A stretch of 64,000 bases of DNA from Thysanoteuthis rhombus. Taxonomy: Eukaryota > Mollusca > Cephalopoda > Oegopsida > Thysanoteuthidae. The translations under genes and the position numbers were made by a program. Below the pieces are notes generated by a model, which worked only from the letters and a program-made list of their open reading frames with translations, was not told the DNA's origin and did not search any database. Shown here piece after piece: positions 11,883-23,399 of the stretch. How positions within the stretch are numbered: position 1 is the stretch's first letter; the number at the start of each line of letters is the position of its first letter. The stretch spans positions 40,738,011-40,802,010 of the forward strand of contig OY735222.1 in assembly GCA_963457665.1 (NCBI GenBank), in the 5' to 3' direction.

Positions 11883-12305
11883 TGAAGACAATAGACCACT
11901 ACATATACCTAAGACAACAAATCTCCATGAGACCCTCGAAAGAAGAAAAAAATTCAACCAAAGAATCAATTTAGGTTGGCAAGATGGCGGCAAAGCCTGT
12001 TCAACATTCAAGAAGAAGAAAAAGAACATCTCATGATCCACTAAAGGAGGTTTTACAACCAAATCATCTTCCCGATAGTCTTCTTTGAAACATGGAACAT
12101 AGCCATAATTGACCCTCTACTTGGGGACTATGCAACGTGCACAGGAGAGAATCACACTCAAAAATTAGGACAGTGCATTATAATAGAGAAAAACAGAGAT
12201 AGGCAGAGATGTCATAGAAACCATAAGAAACCATTAGAAAACTCAAATGGCAATGGGCTGGTCAATATTGGCTCAATTGGCAAGAATAAAACAATCAGCA
12301 GCACG
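11883..12305 (+). mobile_element. RTE-like LINE, inverted 5' segment of the same copy
   Basis: The plus strand reads TIDHYIYLRQQISMRPS at its start and ends at KWQWAGQ followed by a GGCAAGAATA block, which is the point in the LINE just before the part carried by 11681-11882. Order and polarity (inverted 5' piece joined to a 3' piece with tail) are those produced by twin priming during target-primed reverse transcription. Confidence 0.8.
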
Positions 12306-13370
12306 TGGACAGCACGACGACCTGGTCATCCACTGAATTCAAGTCCGTCTCCTGTCATCTTCACTTTGTCTTGACATAGGACCCTGACATACTGGAACGA
12401 GAGAGTGTAGCTAAGGAAGTGCACAACCCTTCCTCACTTTATGACACCAGACCCTGCTACTGCACCATTCAAAACGGAAGCCGAGGGCCCACGTCACTCA
12501 TTTTGACCAGACCGGTCTCCAGTTGTCCTTACCGTGTCTTGCCTCAAGACGGAAGAATGAGGCGGACGGCGTGTGCGAATCTCCTACACTTTTATGCAAG
12601 TCAAGCTATGACTTCAGACTTTGTAGTGCAATTGCAACAGTCAGAATTGGAAGCTTGGTCATCTTCGACGACAAAAAACGATCATCATCATCAGTTTTTA
12701 ACCTTGGGAGGCTCTTATCATCGCCTTTCCGATCTATGTGCTTCAAATGTTTCAAATGCTGGTTTCCAAAGGGAGCTGGTACTATCCACTTGGAAGATGG
12801 CGCAATACAGTCTTACTGAATTTCTATCCACCCTCCAATTTGATCATGTTCCCCAATAAACTAGACTTAGTCGATATCGTGGTTAAAAAAAAATCAGTCA
12901 GAATGATTGGCAAGTGAGACTAGACGCAGAAGTGTTCAGATCATGACTCTCTTGTAGCCATGAATGCAGAAATGACCTTAGAAATTTGAAACCTAATCTC
13001 AGCTTCTATTTTCCGACTAGATATGATATCATTTGACAATGCTACACAATACGACACATGGACCCACAGAAGCATTACCAGTTTGCAGTACGGAGGATGG
13101 GATTGTCAAACCGAATTTTTTAGCCTTTGTTGTCAAACCAGTAAAATCAAACTCCTTGTTCGGCGTTGTGAGGTGTTGACCACGGAGGTAGTGGGGATCA
13201 TGTTCTCGAAATGTGCAGTTAACAGTAATTAGATGAAGCCTCAGCCGGCCTAGCAAGCTGCAAGTGAATCATAATAGAATACTCAAGTGAAATAACAAGA
13301 ATCTAAAACCATCTCCGCCTCCCCACGGCACCTTGCGTACAAGTAGAAGATTGAAAAATGTAAAAAGGAA
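12306..13370. other. Unannotated stretch with a 146-codon open frame
   Basis: An open frame at 12419-12859 (plus) is the longest here that is not a microsatellite translation, and GC is somewhat higher than around it. I see no domain, signal peptide or splice context, and an overlapping 98-codon frame exists in another phase, so I do not call it a gene. Confidence 0.3.
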
Positions 13371-13374
13371 GAAA

Positions 13375-13500
13375 AATCGAACTCGCCACCAAAGTCAATA
13401 ATCGAATAATCGTATCGTCAAAATTTGAAGCCAGGAAAAATAAATACAGCCAGAATAAATTCTATTTGTGAATACATCCAGAATTAATTCTCTCTAATTC
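13375..13500 (+). repeat. Interspersed repeat D, short copy
   Basis: The blocks ACTCGCCACCAAAGTCAATA, GTCAAAATTTGAAG and CAGAATAAATTCTATTTGTG match 46090-46215 and, in opposite orientation, 52585-52690. Confidence 0.6.
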
Positions 13501-14075
13501 AAGAAGGTTTTTGGTCTGGTCAATGTTACCCCTCGGCCAACATTGTTGTTTCATACGAAAATGAAGTCAAAACTCAATAGTAAGAGTTGGACAAAGAGAA
13601 AAATGAGTGAATCTCTAGGTTGTAGCGAATATGAACGGAAGACACGCCATCCATATCGAACTGACGAACTGAGGGAGGTTTTTGGTCTGGTCATTGTCAT
13701 CTGTCATCTTTCACTGTTGTTTCACATGAAAATGAAGTCAAAACTCAATAGCAAAAGTTGGTCGAAAAAAAAAATGAGTGACCTTTTAAGTTGAAGTGAA
13801 TATTAATTCAATAGAAGACACGCCATTCACATAAAGCTGATGAATTGAAGAAGGTTTTTGGTCCGGTCATTGTCATCCACCCTCTGTTATTGTTGATACA
13901 TAAAAAAGATAAAATAAAATGAAAACTCAATAGTGAAAGTTGGTCAAGTAAGAAAATGAGTGACCTTCTAAGTTGCTGCGAATATGAATTCAAGTGGAGT
14001 CATATCAAGCCGGCAAATTAAAGTAGGTTTTTGGTCTGGTCATTATCATCCGTCATTGCAGTTACATACGAAGCA
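13500..14075 (+). repeat. Tandem satellite with ~173-bp unit, about 3.3 copies
   Basis: The marker GGTTTTTGGTCTGGTCA (one variant) starts units at about 13507, 13678, 13854 and 14027, spacings of 171-176 bp. Each unit goes on through CATTGTCATC, a KTTGTTTCATA block, AAAACTCAATAG, AGTTGG, AAAATGAGTGA and GCGAATATGAA. Units are diverged by substitutions and small indels. Confidence 0.85.
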
Positions 14076-14720
14076 TGGCGAATTAAGGAAGCTAGAGTCG
14101 ATGCACATGGTAGCATCTATGGTATTTTCCTCAAAACCGTTGGGGATATATGACCCTGTGGTATTTCCACATAAAGTGACAATGCAGAATAAATTCCTGA
14201 ATGTATCGGAAAGTTTTCAATGTCAGCATCCGCCCTTTCTCTGTCTTTTCATGAACAGGTACCCCCCGCTTCTTGGAAGTTCGCCTCATGCCACTTTCAT
14301 AAAATAAAGGCAAAAAGTGAAATTTAGCGTACAGTTTGATTTGCAGCGAGCCGTTATAGGGGCAGCGCGCACCCTTTTTCTGTTTGCATTCTACCCCCTT
14401 CCACCAGACTCCTGAATCTTCCTCCGACCCATCCCCTAATGAATTTGTCTTAAATACCATCATCACCATCTCTTTGTGTGTGTGTGTGTTTTTTTTTTGG
14501 GGGGGGGTACAACATTATCAGATTCTTATAAATCAATGATAATTCTTACTCCACTTTGCAGCATTTCGGCTTACAAAGGGTTTCCGTATGTTTCCTTCGT
14601 TATCTGGAAGTAGAACGTTTTTATAGAAACGATTCACTTCCAGATACCGGGGTGAATGTGTAACAGTTGTAAAATCAGCACGTGATCATAAGAAAACGGT
14701 ACTATCAACTTTCTCCCATC

Positions 14721-14897
14721 ATACACACACACACGCAAACACGCACACACGCACAAAGACACAGACGCACACCTGCTTACACACACATACACACGCACAC
14801 GGAGACATAGATAGACATCCACCCGAACACTGACACATACATATCAGCGTAAGCACATGCATAGATGAAAACTCACAAATACACAGACACACCCAGT

Positions 14898-14955
<58 letters not shown>

Positions 14956-15170
14956 TGCAGACAAAAAACACAGCTACAGGCACCCAGGCAAACACCGACA
15001 CGTACACATACACACAGATACAACCATATATATACAAACACGCACACACACACGGGCACATACATAGTCGCAGACTCGCACATACAAGAGCACAGGCACA
15101 CATTCGTGCACATACACACACACAACTCATCATCAATACAAATTCACACACACACACACACTCATTTCAC
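14721..15170. repeat. CA-rich simple-sequence region
   Basis: Imperfect (CA)n throughout, with a long pure tract at about 14902-14953. Several 60-107 codon frames on both strands are translations of this repeat. Confidence 0.95.
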
Positions 15171-15459
15171 TCTAGGATGAATTTTTAAAAAAAAATTGGT
15201 AAATTGAAGGAAGGGTATTCAGGAGAGAAACGTGACATTTTAGAAGAATCCTGTAAAAATGTCTCCGAGACAAAAGTTCTTGACGTTGCCTTTTGGTGCT
15301 GCCATTTTCAAAAATAGGAAATCAGAGAAGCCTGACTAGAGAGAGTCTCGCAAAAAGGTAGAATATTACGTAGACAGAGATGCCTTGCAGAAGAACTGAG
15401 CATGCGCCCATACACCAACCCAACCCATTCTTTCCTATCCTTCTATTCCATTCGTCTCT

Positions 15460-15551
15460 ATCTCGATTTGTTGAAACAATCTCAATAAATCAGTGTCCTT
15501 TTATATCTAAATCAGTTGATGTTTGCCTATCTATCCATCGCAGCATGTCCA

Positions 15552-15591
<40 letters not shown>

Positions 15592-15603
15592 ATAGAACGT
15601 CCA

Positions 15604-15650
<47 letters not shown>

Positions 15651-15763
15651 TCCATTGTCCATCTCGATTTGTAAAAAAAACAATCTCAATAAATCAGTGT
15701 CCTTTTATATCTAAATCAGTTGATGTTTGCCTATGTATCCATCGCAGCATGTCCATATCTATC

Positions 15764-15819
<56 letters not shown>

Positions 15820-15830
15820 ACAGAATGTCC

Positions 15831-15898
<68 letters not shown>

Positions 15899-15978
15899 TC
15901 CATTGTCCAACTCGATTTGTAAAAAAAACAATCTCAATAAATCAGTTTCCTTTTATATGTATACCAGTTTATGTCTGC

Positions 15979-16019
<41 letters not shown>

Positions 16020-16127
16020 GCAGCATGTCCATATCTATCTATTCAGCTATTCCATTCTCTATTTCGATTTGTTCAAACTATCTCAATAAATCAGTGTCCT
16101 TTTATATCCATATCAGTTTATGTCTGC

Positions 16128-16168
<41 letters not shown>

Positions 16169-16440
16169 ACAGAATGTCCATATCTATCTATCTATCTACC
16201 TATTCCATTTTCTATCTTGATTTGTTGAAACAATCTCAATAAATCAGTGTCCTTTTATATCTATATCAGTTTATGTCTGCCTATCTATCCATTGCAGCAT
16301 GTCCGTATTTATCTGTCCACCTATTTCATTCTCTATCTCGATTTGTCCAAACTATCTCAATGAATCAGTAACAGTTCATTTATGTCTATATCATTTCATG
16401 CCTTTCTATCTATCTATCAATCAATCTATCTATCTATCTA
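15460..16440. repeat. Compound tandem array: six unique modules alternating with (CTAT)n
   Basis: A ~60-bp module (CGATTTGTNNAAACAATCTC, then AATAAATCAGTGTCCTTTTA and a CAGTTTATGTCTGCC-type end) occurs at about 15465, 15665, 15910, 16065, 16217 and 16338. Between modules lie CTAT tracts broken by CGCAGCATGTCCATAT or CACAGAATGTCCATAT spacers. Spacing varies from about 120 to 245 bp because the CTAT tracts differ in length. Confidence 0.9.
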
Positions 16441-16654
16441 TTGGAACCAATCAACCAGAACCGACAAAAAAAAAAAAAATCACATAGGTTCTTTCAGTAT
16501 TTTGGTCTGAGGAATATAAGCTCTTATATAACATCACTTTATTCAAACTGTTTCTAAGAGAAGGGACGTTTTATCGGGAAAAACAAGAGATTGTTTTAAC
16601 GTGACAGATCTTGAAAATTTGTCGCATTGGGAAGAACCTCCAAGATCGTTTGGT

Positions 16655-16800
16655 GCGTTTCATCAGCAATGTCTCCATGAATTCCCACAAGAAGAAGAAA
16701 TCAAATAAAGAATCGCAAAAGGATGGCAAATTTCCGGCAGGTGCAACTCAAACTTCAAGAACAAAAAAAATCATTAGTCCTAAAAAGTTTGCAGTATTCC
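16655..16800 (+). mobile_element. Short RTE-like LINE fragment
   Basis: The reading SMNSHKKKKSNKESQKDGKF and TSRTKKIISPK is a decayed form of the SMKPSKEEEIDQRITLGWQ...FKNKIPLILK block of the other LINE copies. It is truncated at both ends. Confidence 0.6.
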
Positions 16801-17084
16801 ATTTTCCAAAAAAAAAAAAAAATGACGGTCGAACTGATTTTGCCTACTGGGAAAACAAGAAAGGTTTCGTGCGTGCATTTCTGAATGTCTGTCCTATAAC
16901 TGCTGCTACTTTTTCTTTAGGAAGTGTATACCAAGTGTATACATGTGTATTTGAAAGATTATATTCCAAAAGAGTGACTCCGTTAGATTAAAAGATTAAA
17001 TAAAAACTTAAAATTCCATTGAAAAGGATTTAAAAGAGTTCCCCAACATCAAAATAAAAACGATAATATATGTCTATTGGAGTA

Positions 17085-17545
17085 AGATGACAAGTCCGTC
17101 TGTAGAGCAAGCTCGATCTTTAAGGACAAGAAAATCCCATCAGTCCTAAAAGAGTAAACAAACAATTCATTCTCCCAATAGTCCCTTATGGAGCTGAAAC
17201 AAGGGACCTAAACAAGAGACTTCACCCACGAACGGAGACATGAAAAAATCATGATCAGCCTCATATGGAGAAATTACTACAGCATGGTATATTAGAGGAA
17301 AGATGAGAGTCAGAGATATGGAATCCTAAGAAAAAATAAATGGCAACTGACTGATCATGTTGCGAGAAAGTCAGACAACCGACGGAAATCATGACTCACA
17401 AAATGGATCCCCAGAGTTCACATGCAAAACCGGGTTCGACAAAATATAAGATGGCTAGACGAACAAAGAGGTCCGGCGAATCTTGTAGAAAGTTTATTTC
17501 CAAGATGGACGCTAAAAAGCTGCTGCTGATCATGATAGCAAAATT
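17085..17545 (+). mobile_element. RTE-like LINE, decayed 3' portion
   Basis: From the RASSIFKDKKIPSVLK-like block through YGAET, an AHERI-like stretch and KWQLTDHVARKSDNRRKS to the region before the tail. Multiple frame disruptions and an internal shortening near 17470 relative to other copies. It ends near TGCTGCTGATCATGAT, a decayed (GAT)n tail. Confidence 0.7.
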
Positions 17546-17639
17546 AATCGCTTATAGTGTTTCTTCTTCTACTGAAAGATAGTAATTCATAATGTCGAAT
17601 GGTAAATATTGCAGTGACCCTAATTGAGACTCCACCAAA

Positions 17640-17970
17640 AAAACAATTGCACCGATAGCAATGGAATTAACAAAGCAACTGTAGATTCCATTGAAGAGCT
17701 AAACAGCAGTAGATTATACACAGGGGCGTCTAACACGAATTTTAAAATCAGGTTCAGCAACCACAAATATTCGACAATGAAATGTCACAGAACGACAAAG
17801 CCTTGACCAAATACTTATAGAATTTAGGAGAACACAAATGAAACGTCTGTAATAAAATGAGAACTTTTAGAACCAACACTGAAATGCGAAAACGACACCA
17901 CAAAACGTCTATTATGCCTAGAATAAAGACAATAGAATTTATAAAAAGAAAGATCATACAACGGCTAACT
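17640..17970 (+). mobile_element. Penelope-like element fossil (GIY-YIG endonuclease part)
   Basis: The peptide NKATVDSIEELNSSRLYTG followed by ASNTNFKIRFSNHKYS has the form of the GIY-YIG endonuclease domain that follows the reverse transcriptase in Penelope-like elements (Y-x-G-x-S/T...F-K-x-R-x-x-N-H-K). Weaker similarity to the downstream KYIWxLKE and CxLCLxEK regions continues to about 17970. It is an old, broken fragment with several breaks. Confidence 0.6.
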
Positions 17971-17983
17971 CGATTATCAGAGA

Positions 17984-18160
17984 GGCGTAGCTAGAGATTT
18001 GGGCACCTGGGTTGTTTGGCTTTTTGGCCCCCCTCAAACTTTTAGGGACTTCTATAAGTGGAAATGAGGTAGATGAACTCCTATTTATATATTTATAAAT
18101 TGGGGGGCCCGGAGCGTCGTTTTCAAAGCGCCCCCTCATTCCAACCCTGTCAAGCCCCTG
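17984..18160 (+). repeat. Interspersed repeat starting GAGGCGTAGCTAGAGAT
   Basis: GAGGCGTAGCTAGAGATTTG and a C-rich GGCCCCCCTCAAACTTT block. The same module is seen in reverse orientation at about 63830-63952 (complement GAGGAGTAGCTTGAGATATG, then GGGCCCGGGAG and GAGGGGGGCGC). Confidence 0.55.
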
Positions 18161-18535
18161 TCGTCCACATCCTTTGTTTTTCGTTGTGTGAACGTCTTCC
18201 ATTCCAGGCAAACGCCAGTTTTTGTGCTATGTATCTGCATCACGCGTTTTGTGCGATTCTTGCACATGCGCACCCGATAGACGTGAACATAAGAAAGAAA
18301 ATAGAACAAAAAACAGATAAACGAAAAATTCTCCAGTAAGAAAGGACAAAAAAATGCAAACAAAACAATTCCTATTCGCCATCTCATCTCACCGACCACA
18401 TTGTCTTTCCTTCCCCATCAACCCCAGTAAACGCCGGAAGTAACTTCCGCGAAACCCAACTGATTCTATTTTATATATTCCAATTTTCTTTTTGTTTCAA
18501 ATTCATTTGCAATGTATATTTGAAGGCAGATACAC

Positions 18536-18546
18536 ACACACACACA

Positions 18547-18624
<78 letters not shown>
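18536..18624. repeat. (CA)n-(TA)n microsatellite
   Basis: Short CA tract followed by about 75 bp of pure TA. Confidence 0.95.
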
Positions 18625-18626
<2 letters not shown>

Positions 18627-19283
18627 AATATGTACTTTATGTACGGTTATATAGATACATACATATACATATCTGTGTGTGTATTTTCTTTCATAAATAA
18701 GTCCATACGTAGAGATACATAAGTACATACATTCATGTATACGTACATACGAACGCACGTAAATGTATACTCATGTACACCCATATGTAAATACTTGTAT
18801 ACATACATGTTCGTTTCACACTGCTGTAATTTGAAAAAAAAAATCATTTTTTTTCTTTCCTTGGTGCGGAAGTTAAAATTAATGGACCATTCCACACAGC
18901 AGGATAATCTTTTTTTCTTCTTTTCTTTGTCTTCAAATATCATTTTTTTATGGAGAAAAAAAATCTACTTATTCTTGGCAAATTACTTCCAACAGATGAA
19001 GCAGGATTTTCATGGGGGGTGGGGAAGACCGGCTAGGGGTTTCTAGAATCAACGAACAATCGAGAAAACCACTGAAGTGATTAACAAAGCAGGTGTCGAT
19101 GTGACTTATTTCCTGTCAAACGTAGCAGCGTTATTATGATTTTTCTGATTCCTGATCAACCTGGGAAGAGAAGTGTAGTCAAAGGGAGTAGAAGAAGACG
19201 AGCAAGAAGATTGGGGGGAAAAAATGAGAGAAGAGATAATGAAGACACCGCAGAAGAAGTTGAATAATGAAAATGAAACTAAA

Positions 19284-19362
19284 TGAAGAAGAAGAAGAAG
19301 AAGAAGAAGAAGAAGAAGAAGAAGAAGAAGAAGAAGAAGAAGAAGAAGAAGAAGAAGAAAAA
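19284..19362. repeat. (GAA)n microsatellite
   Basis: About 26 GAA/AGA triplets, nearly uninterrupted. The surrounding 19180-19780 is a purine-rich region. Confidence 0.95.
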
Positions 19363-19529
19363 GACGGCAAAGAAAATCAAATACAAAGATGAGGATGGAG
19401 AAGACAGGAAAGTTTAGGGAATAAAAGGAAGACAGGAAAGGGAGAGTAGAAAAAGAATAAAAAATAGATGAGGAAGAAGTAATAAGGAAAAGAAAAAAAA
19501 AAGGAAAGATAGAGAATGATATAGCGAGG

Positions 19530-19564
19530 ACAATAATAATTATAATAATAATAATAATAATAAC

Positions 19565-19636
<72 letters not shown>

Positions 19637-19640
19637 AAGA
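19530..19640. repeat. (AAT)n then (GAA)n microsatellite
   Basis: AAT triplets to about 19606, then GAA triplets to 19640, in a long purine-rich strand. Confidence 0.95.
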
Positions 19641-19799
19641 AAAGAATACTAATAATAATAAGAAGAAACGGGGGAAAACAACGGGGTCGAGAAAAGCAAA
19701 GTAAATCGTAATATATGAAGGAAATTGGCAAGAAATGAAAATGTGTTCAGAAAAAAAAAATCGGGAAACGAACATAAAATAAAAACACACAATCAATCT

Positions 19800-20430
19800 C
19801 AGAATTAAGAACGAGGAAAAAATCTTGGCGTTAAATGCTATAAGGAGAATCCGGTAAAAATCATGTTAAGAAAAGATCAAACAAATAAAAATAGGATTTC
19901 TTAGGAATGCAAATTACCTTCTTGCCTAAAGAGTCGTTAGACCTAGGCATACCTTTCATCAAGATTCTTAATAACACCTTCATTTCATTAACTTACTATA
20001 CTTATTGCTTTGATTTTATTGGCTCACTAGGTTTCTTGTACTATCAAGAATGACAGCATGTATGAAATATATGGATACACATTGTGTCTTCCTTACGTGA
20101 ATGGTAGAGTTTTTTTAAAAAGTGATTTTTGTTTTAGAACATGGATGAATTTCTTTTTTACTACGTCAGTTGCTTGAATGAAAGTCTATTTTACAACCTC
20201 AGTTGCATGAATGAAATGTGTGACAGAAGACACATTGATAATTACTATGAGTAGATGAGGATTACGAAAATCTGGAATCACATATTCCAAAAGTTGTCAA
20301 ATATAGACGCACACGAGCAAAGGGGGGTTTTGTTAGCTTCAGTTTCTTAATTTCTTTTCGAATTACGAACTGTTTTGAGTAATTTTTGTTTATTTATTCA
20401 ACTTTTGTTTATTTATCAAAAATTCATGTG
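19800..20430. other. Unannotated AT-rich stretch
   Basis: No gene or repeat recognised by eye. Confidence 0.4.
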
Positions 20431-20434
20431 GAGC

Positions 20435-20762
20435 ATAGGGCCACAGCCACTTTCCTCGTAGCAAGTAAGTTTTTAGGAGTTAGAGTTGCTTGCCTCATGC
20501 CAAACCCACCTCCTTTTCCTGACTGCTAAGTTGTAGATTTTTTTCCCTTTCAGAGTGACTGGCTTTTAGATGGACTGCTTTTCAGGGCTAAAGAGTTCCA
20601 ACTGTTCTGCCGTTCACAAATGGCAGGGGGACTGGCAGATTCATGCTTTTCCCAACGGCATTAGTGCGATTTGAACGGAAACTACTGCCATCGAGACTCG
20701 AACTAGGTCAACCAATTCCATCCTCAGAATCCATAACTGTTACGCCACTGCACACTTCCAGT
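20435..20762 (-). mobile_element. tRNA-derived SINE-like element
   Basis: On the minus strand 20685-20762 gives an A-box-like TGGCGTAACAGTTATGG and a B-box-like AGTTCGAGTCTC with tRNA-like spacing. The body (complement of 20571-20665, ATGGACTGCTTTTCAGGGCT, then GAGTTCCAACTGTTCTGCC and GATTCATGCTTTTCCCAA) shares a module with 45770-45892 (minus) and 52910-52960. Confidence 0.6.
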
Positions 20763-20879
20763 TAAGTGAATGAACAAGTAGAAACATCATAAAAAAAGTG
20801 TTTTTTGTCATTTTAAGGGCGACGAATGACTTCAATCAGTTCGAGATAAACGAAATAAATTTTAAAAGTATTTTTGGTG

Positions 20880-21620
20880 CCTACTTTCACAGCCTGATAG
20901 ATTTTAATGGGGGGGGGTGTATAAAGAACAGTTAAATTTTGCAGAGGTCAAATTGCTAAACGACTTGAAAATATTCCCAAGTTACAAGCTTCAATGATTG
21001 AGATGTTTGCCTGTCATAACCATATATAGAGAGATATCAACCGACATCCTTAGTAGCATATATACATTTATACATAAATATATTTTTCTTTTCTTGCAAA
21101 CGTATTACTTTATTTAATTTTCAATTAGTGATATTTCAGCCTTGTTGGTCATCATTGATCTCAACCAGAATTCGGAACGTTACAATCTAACCTGTTAAGA
21201 ATTGTTTTGTCATTCTCATGACACAATTGTTCAGTCTTTACTTTCATTGGCTGAATCGTTACCAATCTCCTGTAATCTCGACTCAAGGGTCTTTAATTTT
21301 TGATTTATGGTAATTGTTTCAAATGTTCCCCTTATATTTCTTTTTGTGCTATCATGTTGTATTTTTACAGTCTTAGGGTACAACCACTCAAATATCTATG
21401 CTCCGGAAAAGACAGAAGCTGGAACATTGTGATAGAAACAGCTAAGATGAAGATACTGGTTCGTGTATTCATGTGAACTATCACCCAGGAAACTTATTTT
21501 ATAGACGTCTGAAACTGATTCTAACCTCAGGAACCTTCAAAACTGAGAATCCTATCAATTCTTTGCTGACACTGCCATCGCTTCTGTTAAAAGTTGGTTG
21601 GCAAAGGGCATTATAAGGTA
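20880..21620. other. Unannotated stretch
   Basis: AT-rich, with a G8 run near 20911. No coding or RNA feature recognised. Confidence 0.4.
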
Positions 21621-21889
21621 CAGACTCCTGCTCTTAGTAGTGTAAGTAGATTGATTGATAGATGTGTAAAACCCAACTGAGATATACACGTATTGATAAC
21701 TGCAGATGTAGGTAGATTGATGAATAAAAATAGAGGTAAACAGGAACGTACATATATACGAAGATACCGTGACAAAAGATCATTAAATTTTTTATGACAA
21801 TTTCTTTCATTCTAATTGTAGTTCCTTCCCATCACGATTACTCAGGCCACCAGTCTGCAGCAGTTTGTGCCGATCAAAAATAAAAAATA

Positions 21890-21982
21890 AGCTCTGCGCG
21901 AGACTCGAACGTGGATACCTTTACTTTGAGAAGCCTGCCTATGTACGGTTGTTGCTCTACCGATTGAGCTACTACAGCTTTT
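21890..21982 (-). mobile_element. tRNA-like SINE head
   Basis: The minus strand reads GTAGTAGCTCAATCGGTAGA (A box) and, about 40 nt later, CACGTTCGAGTCTCGCGC (B box). The acceptor stem does not pair well and the spacing between the arms is too long for a normal tRNA, so it is a SINE or pseudogene, not a tRNA gene. Confidence 0.6.
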
Positions 21983-22243
21983 AATTCGATTGAGCAGTTT
22001 CTGTGCATAGCCAAGGTTCCTAACAGATGTAAGGAAATTTTTCCAAAAATCTCAAAAAACATTATTCTTGGAAATAAAAATTCCTGCGACCTAATAATCT
22101 TCATGGGATCCCCGGAGGTGTCCTGATCCAGAGTTAGAGAATCCGTGGTTTAAAATGCTCGAGTCGCTTATAAATAGATGATAAAAAAATTAGTTTATTT
22201 TCCCACCTAATTTGGCCTACTAGAAAATACGATGTGTGTGTGT

Positions 22244-22308
22244 ATGTTTAATACTGCTCCTTGTAGTGTAAGTAGATTGATTGATAGATGTGTAAAATGT
22301 TTAATACT
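22244..22308. repeat. 41-bp templated insertion flanked by a 12-bp duplication
   Basis: ATGTTTAATACT occurs at 22244-22255 and again at 22297-22308. Between them are 41 bp (22256-22296) nearly identical to 21630-21670, including TGTAAGTAGATTGATTGATA. This looks like a short copied insert with target duplication. Confidence 0.8.
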
Positions 22309-23006
22309 CATTGCCCTTTTTTTTGTAAAAAAAGCATTTTTCTCCCCAAATCAAAAGAGAAAATTTAGATAGTATCCACGAGATATACACATGCGAATTC
22401 CGAAGGTTCTACGTCAGACTGTGTGTCTGGCTGCGTCGATACTAGATGGAAAGGTCCCGGAAAAAAAATCCATTAAAGAAAATTGCTAAATCTCTAAAAT
22501 CGCTTTTAAAAGATGTAGAGAGGATTACATGCAACTTTACAAGTTTCTAGCCCGGATGGTGTGTCCGGTAGCGCTGACAGAACGAAAAGAGCCGAGTGAA
22601 TAGGAAAGAATAACGCGCCACTTGGTGTGTTATTTGGTCGAGTCGGTGATAATGGCCATGGTTATTCAATGATATCAAAATTGTGATAGATATGAATAGA
22701 CATATTTTGCTTGGCTGAATTATGATTGATCAATATGAAATTATCGATCTTGTTCCAAGCGTTGCATTTTTACGGCTTTTCCGAAAACGATAACATTTTT
22801 ACTGATATTTTATTTTCATTTGATATATTATTAATTCTTTCTTCCTATAAAATTTCATTAATTTTTCAGGCTAATATTGAAAGCATTACAGCTCATGATT
22901 TCCACCATTTATACGAGGTGCCATTCAAAAGTTCTGGGATTTTAAAACAGCGTTTGCGGACTGAATATCGAGCTGAATTTTTCTTCTACCGCTAGTGAGC
23001 AATAAC

Positions 23007-23395
23007 TTAAACTGAGAAGTATGCAACATGCGCATGAGAGAATCTTGTTCAATCTTACATGGAGAGATCATAAGACAGTACAGTATACAAGGAAGAAAAC
23101 GGGTGTCCGTGATATCATAGAAACTATCAAAAAACTCAAATGGCAATGGGCAGGCCATGTTGCAAGAATGAAAGACAACGGATGAACATCTCGTCTCACA
23201 ACATGGATCCCCAGAGATCACACAAGAAACCGAGGCCGACAGAACACAAGATGGAGAGATGAACTAGATGAATTCAGGAAATACTGGCTTGGCAACACCC
23301 ATGATAGAGAATTGTGGCGAATCCTGGGGAAGGTCTATGTTCAACAACGGGTGTTAAAAGACTGATGATAATGATGATGATGATGATGATTTGCG
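23007..23395 (+). mobile_element. RTE-like LINE 3' end with (GAT)n tail
   Basis: Reads KLRSMQHAHERILFNLTWRD, KTGVRDIIETIKKLKWQWAG, HVARMKDN, then the C-terminal RGRQNTRWRDELDEFRKYWL block and LGKVYVQQRVLKD, ending in a (GAT)n tail at 23363-23395. Apart from a stop after DNG and a base-level shift in the TTWIPRDH region, this is among the best-kept C termini in the window. Confidence 0.85.
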
Positions 23396-23399
23396 TGCC

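Noticed and set aside
12419-12859. 146-codon open frame
   Set aside because: No domain, signal or splice context; overlaps another open frame; a stretch of this length is expected by chance in 64 kb of somewhat higher GC sequence.
15720-16220. 166-codon frame rich in LSIYLSIY
   Set aside because: Translation of the (CTAT)n array.
19377-19796. 139-codon frame with poly-Ser and poly-Tyr
   Set aside because: Translation of the (GAA)n and (AAT)n tracts on the minus strand.
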